From an uncultured Agathobacter sp. (lineage in GTDB: Bacteria > Bacillota > Clostridia > Lachnospirales > Lachnospiraceae): DNA of 50,299 nucleotides. The stretch covers positions 1-50,299 of the forward strand of contig CAJUND010000021.1 in assembly GCA_910587655.1 (NCBI GenBank). Direction: 5' to 3'. Each line of letters starts with the position of its first letter. Within the stretch, counting starts at the first letter, position 1. The notes beneath the pieces were generated by a model. That model saw only the letters and a list, made by a program, of their open reading frames with translations, did no database searches and was not told the DNA's origin. Both the position numbers and the translations under genes were made by a program. This document shows positions 43,378-50,299 of this stretch, piece after piece.

Positions 43378-44635
43378 TTATTCTAAAATCTTTTCTATCT
43401 CTTCCCTGACCGCAAAAAAAGCCTCCATGATAACAGGGTCAAAATGCGTTCCGGTTTCTTCTTCCATAATCTTATATACCTTGTCCAGCGGCATTGCATT
43501 TTTATAACAGCGTTTGGAAGTAAGTGCATCAAATACATCCGCTACAGCCATGATTCTTGCACATAAAGGTATTTCCTGCCCGCTGACTCCTTTCGGATAT
43601 CCTTTGCCATTCCACCATTCATGATGAAATGCGGCCATATCAACGGCTATATTCAAATAATCAAATTCTCCGAGCTCACTCTTTATATGGATAAGTAAAT
43701 CCTGTCCGGCAGACGCATGGCTCTTCATAATTTCAAATTCTTCATCCGTAAACTTTCCCGGCCTGTTTAATATAGCGTCCGATATATGTATTTTTCCTAT
43801 GTCATGAAGCGGGGCAGCAATAATCATATCCGCAATGTATTTGTCAGTAAGAATATCTTTAAACAGTCCCCTTTTTTTCAGTTCTGCGCTGATAATCTCC
43901 ACATACTTTGCTGTACGCTTTATATGCCCTCCTGTATTTTCATCCCGGCTTTCCACAATATCCGCCATTGTGGTAATAATATGGAACTGCATATCCATCA
44001 CACGCTTATTGTAATAAGAACTTTTGTTTCCCTGCATAACCAGCACAATTATGATAAGCGTTATAAAAAAAGCCGTAGTTCCCCTAATCAGCGTATCTCC
44101 CAAAAATCGTCCCTGTTCATATGTCAAATTACCGGCAATATCTTTATGGGAAGCAATCTGACTCTCCGTTGCCATAATAAATATAAGTATAAGCACTCCT
44201 ACCACACACAAAAGGAATGATTCCCATTTCTGTAAATGACGGTGCCTCAAATTTTCACTGAACCACTGGCGCCAATTCTTTCCCTTAATCAAAAAGAGCA
44301 AAAGCAAACCAATGGAAATGCTTATACTAAAAAATAAGTATATATCGCTTCCTATCCCTGCACCATCAAGCAGATACAAATCCTGCAATCCTGTGTTTTT
44401 TTCTGCCTAAACTGATATTAAGCCCAATGAAAAACATTAATGCCAAAGGTGTCTCCACGGGTAAAAATATATCCATTACTGCCAGAAATACAGCAGTGAT
44501 CATATAAAAAATTTTTTGCTTTTTTGATTCCAGCCCCGGCTCCAAAAACACGTATGTTTTTATAAGAAATGCACCGACTGTAATATATATCGGTTCCCAT
44601 ATCCTAATAACTTCGTTAAGTATATTTTCTGCCAT
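43378..44635 (-). pseudogene. Membrane HD-GYP phosphodiesterase gene, split by a frameshift
   Basis: The C-terminal half (from about 43998) is an HD-GYP domain that degrades cyclic di-GMP: HDIGKIHISD (HD), then HHEWWNGKGYPKG (GYP motif), ARIMAVADVFDALTS. The N-terminal half has about seven membrane helices. The frame breaks at seven Ts (44396-44402; A7 in the coding strand): removing one base joins LNISLGRKN to TGLQDLYLLDG and gives one 418-residue protein. As written there are two pieces, with a possible TTG restart at 44388 that would still give a membrane HD-GYP protein. The start at 44635 has only a weak ribosome site. Confidence 0.8.
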
Positions 44636-44708
44636 AATGTAAAATTTGACCTTTCCTAAATCCGTATATAACGAATGGTTTCTGCACCAGGCAACGCTGA
44701 TTATGTCT

Positions 44709-44737
44709 ATTTTAAACTTATTGTGCGGCCATTTCAA
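44709..44737 (-). promoter_or_regulatory. Sigma-A promoter of the HD-GYP gene
   Basis: Minus strand TTGAAA (44737-44732), 17-bp spacer, TAAAAT (44714-44709). Confidence 0.6.
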
Positions 44738-44834
44738 TCTTTTATTCCGGGATTTTGCAGCGTTTGCATTTCTATATGTTGTTTCCTCCTGGTTCTCTGA
44801 TTTATTTAATACATAACCATATGAAAAAAAGGAA

Positions 44835-45491
44835 TTAAAATACTTTCCTGTCCTTATTCCTCCTTACCGCCTTTGCCGGGTTTCCCATAACAACCATTTC
44901 ATCCTCCACATTACCGACCACCACAGCCCCCATTCCGACAATGGAATTTTCACCGATGGAAATTCTTTGTCTCACACTGGCGGAAAGCCCCAGATATGTA
45001 TATTTTCCAATGCGGACCGCACCCGCAATATTACAGAATCCGGAAATTACACACCCCTCTTCTATAATGTCATCATGGCAGACGGACACATTGGGCTGTA
45101 TCAGCACATAATCCCCGATTTCCACATTGCAGGAAATAAAACTGCCCATCTGAATCACTACGCCCTGTCCAATCCGGCTTGATTCCGGTATATATACATC
45201 CGGATGAACCAGCGCCGGCAATGCCATGCCATCGGCCTTTACCTTTTCAAACAGTTTCCTCCTTGTTTCCGGTTCACCGGTTCCCATAATTATTTCCAGT
45301 GCTGTTTTAAACCTGTCTTTTGCATTCTGATATGTATATACCCTTTTTCCGTTTACATATGGTTCTGTTTTCATATCATCAATAAAAACAATTTCACTCC
45401 ACCGTTTTTCCTTTTGATTAATCAGCTGCGCAAGTTCCAGCATTTCCCTTCCATGTCCCCCGGCCCCGTATATCCCCATTACTTTTTCCAT
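44835..45491 (-). CDS. NeuD-like hexapeptide-repeat acyltransferase
   Basis: Sugar O- or N-acyltransferase of 218 residues in the NeuD/PglD group. An N-terminal nucleotide-binding fold (VMGIYGAGGHGREMLELA) is followed by a left-handed beta-helix of hexapeptide repeats (SRIGQGVVIQMGSFISCNVEIG) that trimerises and binds acyl-CoA. PglD-type enzymes acetylate UDP-4-amino sugars for glycoprotein glycans, NeuD modifies sialic acids. The ATG at 45491 follows AGGAG by 8 bases. A sigma-28 promoter lies upstream, which fits a flagellar-glycan role; that is inference. Confidence 0.88.
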   Translation of the reverse strand: MEKVMGIYGAGGHGREMLELAQLINQKEKRWSEIVFIDDMKTEPYVNGKRVYTYQNAKDRFKTALEIIMGTGEPETRRKLFEKVKADGMALPALVHPDVYIPESSRIGQGVVIQMGSFISCNVEIGDYVLIQPNVSVCHDDIIEEGCVISGFCNIAGAVRIGKYTYLGLSASVRQRISIGENSIVGMGAVVVGNVEDEMVVMGNPAKAVRRNKDRKVF

Positions 45492-45606
45492 TGTTCTGCT
45501 CCTCTCTGTGCATATCAGCATATACAATACCTTCAAAAGGCAAACTACGGACATATATTTAAAACGCTATATTCATTGCTAATTTCTGTAGCGTTATTCC
45601 CAATTC

Positions 45607-45652
45607 GCTAAATATAATAGCTTTATCGGCAAAATATGCTATTATATTTAGC
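45607..45652. promoter_or_regulatory. Perfect 15-bp inverted repeat between divergent genes
   Basis: GCTAAATATAATAGC (45607-45621) and its exact complement (45638-45652) flank a 16-base loop. It encloses the sigma-28 -10 box and overlaps its -35, so a bound repressor would shut that promoter. The adjacent XRE gene is a candidate for the protein involved. Confidence 0.65.
45623..45650 (-). promoter_or_regulatory. Sigma-28 promoter of the acyltransferase gene
   Basis: Minus strand TAAA (45650-45647), 16 bases, GCCGATAA (45630-45623). The -10 is a full match to the consensus. Spacing equals the site at 13860-13887. The leader would be about 125 bases. Confidence 0.65.
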
Positions 45653-45759
45653 CTTTTATCATCTTTTTCTGCTTATACTTATTAGTAGAATGCTCCATCA
45701 GGGATATTGCCCATAAATGGGCCGATTTCAAAGATTTGAATCTGAAGGGTAAAAAACCA

Positions 45760-46128
45760 ATGCCGGAAAACCAACTTGGCTCATATTTGAAAAAACTTAG
45801 AAAATCAAACAACTACACCCAGGAATATGTCGCTTCCTGTCTGGACATTATCCGGCAGTCGTACTCCCATTATGAAACGGGACGCACAACGCCAAATAAT
45901 GAAACTCTGCAGAAACTGGCAACCCTTTACCACATTCCGCTGCAGAATTTCATCAGCCTGCAGCTGGGTTCTGTCCCGGCCGCGGAAAACACGCTTTCGG
46001 AATCCGCCCTCTGCCCGGGACTGAGTGCGCAGGAGCTGCAGCTTCTTTCCTCTTTCCGCAGGTTATCCCCGCAGGACCAGCAGGATATTACGGATTTTAT
46101 ACGGGTAAAGCTGGAGCGGGAACTGTAA
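45760..46128 (+). CDS. XRE-family helix-turn-helix regulator
   Basis: Regulator of 122 residues. Residues about 5-60 form a Cro/CI-type helix-turn-helix (LKKLRKSNNYTQEYVASCL, then SYSHYETGRTTPNN). The C-terminal half is helical with LSPQDQQDITDFIRVKLE at the end. I prefer the ATG at 45760 (GAAGGG 10 bases upstream) over 45736. It is divergent from the acyltransferase gene across the inverted repeat. Confidence 0.85.
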   Translation: MPENQLGSYLKKLRKSNNYTQEYVASCLDIIRQSYSHYETGRTTPNNETLQKLATLYHIPLQNFISLQLGSVPAAENTLSESALCPGLSAQELQLLSSFRRLSPQDQQDITDFIRVKLEREL

Positions 46129-46135
46129 TTCCCGG

Positions 46136-47896
46136 TTACTGCCACTGATCCGCCATCGTATAAAATTCATAGTATATCCCCTTTTTTTCCATCAGCTCCT
46201 CATGCGTGCCTTCCTCCGTGATTCCCTCCTGGGTCAGCACTAAAATCCGGTCAGAATTTCTGATACTGGACAGCCGGTGCGCAATGGTAAGCGTGGTTCT
46301 GCCCTCTGACAGCTCCTTTAAGGACTTCGCCACCTCAAATTCACTTTCATTGTCCAGCGCCGAGGTCGCTTCATCCAGAATCAGTATCGGCGGATTTTTC
46401 AGAAATACCCTCGCTATGCTGATCCGCTGCTTCTGGCCGCCCGACAGCTTCACGCCCCGCTCCCCGATATAGGTATCATACCCGTCTTTCAGCTCCATGA
46501 TAAAATCATCCGCTCCCGCAAGCTTAGCCGCCTTAATTACATCTTCCCTTGCGGCATCCAGGTTTCCATAGACAATGTTTTCATACACCGTGCCGGAAAA
46601 CAGGTACACATCCTGCTGGACAATTCCTATTTTCTGTCTCAGGCTCTTTAAGGTATAATCCCTGATATCCCTGCCGTCCAGGCGGATACAGCCGGAATCA
46701 ATGTCATAAAACCGCGGAATCAGGTTACACAGTGTCGTTTTTCCGCCGCCGGAAGGTCCGACAATCGCGACCTTTTCCCCTGCCCGGATGGAAAGATTCA
46801 GATTGGAAAATACCTCGTTGTGGTCGTCCGGGTACTCAAAACTTACATTTTCAAACTCTATGTTTCCGGAAACCTCTTCCAGCGGACGCGCGTTTTCCTC
46901 GTCAAAAATATCAATATCCGCATCCATAATCTGCAAAAACCGCTCAATTCCGGTCATGCCGCGCTGGAACTGCTCGGCAAATTCTATAATCCGGCGGATT
47001 GTGGCAATCAGCGTGGTAACATACAGCATATATGCGACCAGGTCTCCCGGCTTTATCAGCCCCTTTACCATAAATATACCGCCGCCGATGACAACGGAAA
47101 GGTACATGATACCGTCAAACAGCCGGGTGGACGTCTGGAACGCCGCCATATATTTGTAGCTTTCTTTCTTAATGTCATAAAACTTCCGGTTGTCGGCGGC
47201 AAATTTCCGGTTTTCCATTTCCTCGTTTGTAAACGCCTTAACCACCTTCTGCCCCAGCAGGCTGTCCTCGATACGTGCGTTTAATTCTCCAATCTGGTAC
47301 CGCTGCCTGGAAAAAGCAAGTTTCATTTTCCGGTTCAGCGCCATACAGGTAAAAACCATAACCGGAACAATGCAGAATATCATCAGCGTAAGCCAGATAT
47401 TGATTCTGGAAAGTATGACAAATCCCACCACGGCTTTCACTGCCGCAATAAAAAATTCCTCCGGACAGTGGTGTGCAAACTCTGTTACATCAAACAGGTC
47501 GTTCGTAATCCTGCCCATAATCTGTCCCACCTTGTTATTACTGTAATAGGTGTTGGACAGCTTCTGCAAATGGGAATATGCATCCGTTCTCATGGACGTT
47601 TCTATTTCCGCCCCCATCACATGCCCTACATCCGCCATATAATAGGCAGCTATTCCGTCCACAATGCGCAGAACAAAATAAATTCCGCCGAGTACCAGCA
47701 CGGTACGGACAGACAGTGCCGCCAGGTCACGGATTCCTTCATTGGTAATGTAACGCATTATCAGCGGCAGCACCAGTTCGCAGACAGTCGTAAGCGATGC
47801 GCAGAACAAATCCAGCGCTACCGTTTTTACATACGGTTTATAATAAGGAAGAAACCGCTTCAGAAGCTCTGTTGTTTTATATTCTCTCGTATTCAT
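46136..47896 (-). CDS. ABC exporter (fused membrane and ATPase domains)
   Basis: Half-size exporter of 586 residues that works as a dimer. Six membrane helices (about 15-310) precede the ATPase: Walker A GPSGGGKTT, signature LSGGQKQRI, Walker B ILILDEATSALD, switch histidine IAHRLSS. Such MsbA/BmrA-like proteins export drugs, lipids or peptides; substrate unknown. GAGGTG lies 6 bases before the ATG. Convergent with the XRE gene, 7 bases apart, with no clear terminator. Confidence 0.95.
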   Translation of the reverse strand: MNTREYKTTELLKRFLPYYKPYVKTVALDLFCASLTTVCELVLPLIMRYITNEGIRDLAALSVRTVLVLGGIYFVLRIVDGIAAYYMADVGHVMGAEIETSMRTDAYSHLQKLSNTYYSNNKVGQIMGRITNDLFDVTEFAHHCPEEFFIAAVKAVVGFVILSRINIWLTLMIFCIVPVMVFTCMALNRKMKLAFSRQRYQIGELNARIEDSLLGQKVVKAFTNEEMENRKFAADNRKFYDIKKESYKYMAAFQTSTRLFDGIMYLSVVIGGGIFMVKGLIKPGDLVAYMLYVTTLIATIRRIIEFAEQFQRGMTGIERFLQIMDADIDIFDEENARPLEEVSGNIEFENVSFEYPDDHNEVFSNLNLSIRAGEKVAIVGPSGGGKTTLCNLIPRFYDIDSGCIRLDGRDIRDYTLKSLRQKIGIVQQDVYLFSGTVYENIVYGNLDAAREDVIKAAKLAGADDFIMELKDGYDTYIGERGVKLSGGQKQRISIARVFLKNPPILILDEATSALDNESEFEVAKSLKELSEGRTTLTIAHRLSSIRNSDRILVLTQEGITEEGTHEELMEKKGIYYEFYTMADQWQ

Positions 47897-47961
47897 GTTT
47901 CACCTCATAAGTATCTGGTAATTTTATAAAGTATAGCAGATGGCATCTTCAAAGTACAGTA

Positions 47962-48120
47962 CAAAATTGTTACGATTCACGGCCAGGGCCGCTCATAGTA
48001 ACAATTCGGGGCGATATTCAGAGTTTTGCTTCGCAAAAATCGCCCCTCACTCCTGAATCATGTACTCACGGAATGCGCAGCCAGTGCGCATTCCTGACCC
48101 GTGAAAAGTAACAAAAATTT
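47962..48120. repeat. 155-bp structured inverted-repeat element
   Basis: The ends TGTTAC...TCACGG and CCCGTGAAAAGTAACA are imperfect inverted repeats. Inside are two more hairpins: GGGGCGA paired with TCGCCCC enclosing TTTTGC/GCAAAA (48008-48047), and GGAATGCGCA paired with TGCGCATTCC (48070-48093). AAAATT occurs just outside both ends and could be a target duplication. It fills most of the 47897-48234 gap. It looks like a non-coding miniature element; I seem to recall similar motifs in related gut Firmicutes but cannot verify this. Confidence 0.65.
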
Positions 48121-48234
48121 ACCGCCGCTTTCTGGCAGACTGCAAGTTTTACTTTACATTCAGCCACAGAATTGTTAAAATAAGAAAAAATTATATAACA
48201 TATCTGTGTGCAAAAGATAAGATTGGAGGATATT

Positions 48235-49200
48235 ATGGAAGCAAATTCTGTATCCGATATAGAACTGTCAATGATTTTCTGTTCGGGGATTAAAGAAGGG
48301 GATCGCTATAATATACTGACGGTTTCTCCGGGAACACGAAACCTGCAGCAGGGAGTTGTGGAATCATCCCAGCCAAAGCTGAATGTGCGGAAACCATACA
48401 AACGCGACTGTCCGGAACTGATGCTTGTGCTTGACGGCGAGGTTCTGCAGAAAATTGATGAACGGGAATACCTGTATCCTGCCGGTTCCTGCTGCCTGTT
48501 TCATCCCGGCATGACACACCTGGAACGCTTCACCGCACAGTCAAAGGCAGTGTTTATCTGTCTTTCAGATGAACTGCTGGAAAAACTGGGGCAGGTTGAC
48601 GGTGCAGACAATAACGACATTTTTCAGTATGCATGTAAATCGGCAGCAGCTGCCAGGACAAAGGAATATGCTGAATTTTTTCCAGCATGTGAAAATGACA
48701 AAAATAACAAACGTCTCCGCGAGCTTTCAGACCTCCTTATGTATACCCTGCTTTCTCCAAAACTTGGGGCGGAATACATGGTTCTGGGCATTATCTGCGA
48801 GCTGTTTGACATTCTGGATTCCAAAGAAAACTATTATACCACATTCGTTGATTCTGAAATGAATACAGATGCGCTGATATTCGCACGCATCTGTCATATT
48901 CTGGAAGCAACCAATGGACATGTTTCCCGCTCAAAACTTGAAAAAATCCTGGGATTCAGTGGAAATTACCTGAATACCATTGTCCAGAAACATGCCGGAA
49001 TGTGCCTGTTTGACTATGGGATGACATTCTGCCTGGACAAAGCAGCAGAGCTTCTGACTACAACAAAATCATCCATCACTGCAATTGCAAAGGAACTGCA
49101 GTTTACCAACCAGTCCCATTTCTACAAGCTGTTCCGTGAAAAATACGGTATGACGCCAAAGGAATACCGAAAGGAATATACAGTGGAAGCTCTGTCATAA
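48235..49200 (+). CDS. AraC-family transcriptional regulator
   Basis: Regulator of 321 residues. An N-terminal cupin-like sensing domain (about 40-110; CCLFHPGMTHLERF) is followed by a helical linker and two AraC helix-turn-helix motifs (about 215-315): SRSKLEKILGFSGNYLN and SSITAIAKELQFTNQSHFYK, ending FREKYGMTPKEYRKE. GGAGG lies 5 bases before the ATG at 48235. The ligand is unknown, though sugar sensing is common for this layout. Confidence 0.92.
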   Translation: MEANSVSDIELSMIFCSGIKEGDRYNILTVSPGTRNLQQGVVESSQPKLNVRKPYKRDCPELMLVLDGEVLQKIDEREYLYPAGSCCLFHPGMTHLERFTAQSKAVFICLSDELLEKLGQVDGADNNDIFQYACKSAAAARTKEYAEFFPACENDKNNKRLRELSDLLMYTLLSPKLGAEYMVLGIICELFDILDSKENYYTTFVDSEMNTDALIFARICHILEATNGHVSRSKLEKILGFSGNYLNTIVQKHAGMCLFDYGMTFCLDKAAELLTTTKSSITAIAKELQFTNQSHFYKLFREKYGMTPKEYRKEYTVEALS

Positions 49201-49217
49201 ACAGAGCTTCCGGTTTT
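49185..49217 (+). terminator. Terminator overlapping the end of the AraC gene
   Basis: GGAAGCTCTGT and ACAGAGCTTCC form a perfect 11-bp stem with the TAA stop codon in its 5-base loop, followed by GGTTTT. The coding end itself supplies one arm. Confidence 0.75.
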
Positions 49218-49238
49218 CATATACATTCCTGCTGTAGT

Positions 49239-50252
49239 CTACGCTGCTATAATTCCCGCCGCTGCACTTCTTAAATCATCGGTTGCACGTTTCAGCTCAG
49301 CCGCCTGTTCCTCCGATACATTCGCCGGTTTCGTTCGGCTGACAAGTTTTTTTACATAAGAAAGGCTGCTCTTAATCTGATGCCGTCTGGAACTGTCCAG
49401 CGTCTTTTTCTGCTCCCTGTATGCCAGTTCCACCTGCCGGATTAACGTGTCTGCCTCGCTTCTGATATCAATATATGCCTTCCGCTGCCCGTCTGTCGCC
49501 TCATACTGCGCGGCATCACGGATTGCACGCTCGATTTCCGCATCCGAAAGATTGGAGCTTGCCGTAATCGTAATCTCCTGGTGCCTCCCGGTACCCAGAT
49601 CCTTTGCCGAAACCTGCACAATTCCATTTGCATCAATATCAAATGTCACTTCAATCTGCGGCACACCTGCAGGGGCAGCCTTAATCCCCCGGAGCTGGAA
49701 ACGCCCAAGCAGCTTGTTATCCCTTGCAAACTGCCGTTCGCCCTGTAAAACCTTGATATCCACAGAGGTCTGGAAATTGGACGCAGTGGAAAAAACTTTG
49801 CTGTACCGTGTTGGAATCGTTGTGTTACGGTCAATCAGTTTTGTGGAAACCCCGCCCACCGTTTCAATGGAAAGGGAAAGCGGCGTTACGTCCATCAGAA
49901 TAATTTCCGCTGCCTGCGTTCCTGCCACAAGCGCGCCGGAAAGTTTTCCGCCCTGCACTGCTGCACCAAGCGCCACGCACTCATCAGGATTTAAATTCCG
50001 GGACGGTTCTTTTCCCGTCAGTTTTCTTACCTGGTCAAACACTGCCGGAACACGGGTGGAACCGCCCACCAGCAGAACAAGCCCCAGGTCAGCTGCCGTA
50101 ATCCCCGCATCACTGAGCGCCTGCTGCACCGGACCGGAAGTACGCTCCACCAGGTCCTGTACCAGCTCGTTAAACTTCGCACGGGTAAACGTCATTTCCA
50201 TGTGTTTCGGTTCACCCTTTACCGTGGTAATAAACGGCAGGTTGATACTAGT
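49239..50252 (-). pseudogene. Hsp70 (DnaK-like) chaperone, C-terminal part only
   Basis: Homology begins near 50252 (TSINLPFIT) and covers the last part of the ATPase domain (LVLLVGGSTRVPAVF, NPDECVALGAAVQGG), the linker region (ILMDVTPLSLSIETVGG), the peptide-binding beta domain and a helical lid. The first approximately 270 residues are missing. Upstream, bases 50253-50299 do not match Hsp70 and contain an in-frame TAA (50292-50294). Internal ATG codons near 50201 could start a short protein, but it could not bind ATP normally. Truncation, a frameshift or an assembly join at the edge are possible. The lid differs from housekeeping DnaK and lacks its usual tail, so a paralogue is likely. Confidence 0.75.
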
Positions 50253-50299
50253 ACAACATTGCTTAAATAATAATGAATAAATGTTGCTTTTTTATTGTA

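Noticed and set aside
46114..46134. CGGGAA/TTCCCG hairpin between the XRE and ABC exporter genes
   Set aside because: Stem is only 6 bp and no T run follows, so it is not called a terminator.
49447..50280. 277-codon open frame on the plus strand
   Set aside because: Antisense to the clear Hsp70 coding sequence, Ser/Arg-rich as expected for a shadow frame.

Overview
The window looks like chromosomal DNA of a motile, plant-fibre-degrading Lachnospiraceae (Clostridia, Firmicutes). Grounds for this are the low-GC Firmicute gene order gdpP-rplI-dnaB, strong Shine-Dalgarno sites, LytTR and XRE regulators, a DUF6033-like protein, a DUF5050-like propeller protein, BIG2 and BspA-type leucine-rich surface proteins, and a GH10 xylanase lipoprotein with CBM9-like modules. 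Genus cannot be settled from sequence alone. I see no rRNA, tRNA, CRISPR array or phage.

Layout. 1-9.5 kb is mostly housekeeping: tsaC2 (near-leaderless), a MerR regulator, a FlxA-like coiled-coil protein, an Agr-like sensor/LytTR pair, a 56-residue ferredoxin, and the gdpP-rplI-dnaB operon. 9.8-13.9 kb is a four-gene operon (FkbH-like enzyme, acyl carrier protein, GNAT enzyme, polysaccharide deacetylase) preceded by a near-perfect sigma-28 (SigD/FliA) promoter. 14-22.7 kb holds an XRE regulator, a frameshifted BIG2 surface protein, an nfeD-SPFH pair, a MATE pump, a DUF6033-like gene with its own sigma-28 site, a transglutaminase and a flavin reductase.

22.8-26.9 kb is a mobile-element scrapyard: an ISAs1-type element with exact 16-bp inverted repeats and a 10-bp target duplication, a second ISAs1 remnant, a truncated IS200-like gene and a duplicated piece of the DUF5050-like gene. 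Between them lies what reads as a complete type I toxin-antitoxin locus (32-residue hydrophobic peptide, opposed promoters, fold-back mRNA ends). After the xylanase (27.1-29.4 kb), 29.4-38 kb holds a decayed leucine-rich-repeat surface gene of about 6.3 kb, followed by a degenerate tandem array of two small membrane-protein families.

38-43.3 kb is an ABC transporter with its own two-component system. Then come a frameshifted HD-GYP gene, a hexapeptide acyltransferase with a third sigma-28 site set inside a perfect inverted repeat beside an XRE regulator, an ABC exporter, a 155-bp inverted-repeat element, an AraC regulator, and a 5'-truncated Hsp70 gene at the window edge.

Working together: three transcription units with sigma-28 sites (FkbH operon, acyltransferase, DUF6033-like gene) suggest a motility-linked surface or flagellin modification pathway using an ACP-bound glyceryl group. 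This is an inference. Many accessory genes carry single-base indels, often in homopolymers, while housekeeping genes are intact; real decay, phase variation and sequencing error cannot be separated from sequence alone.
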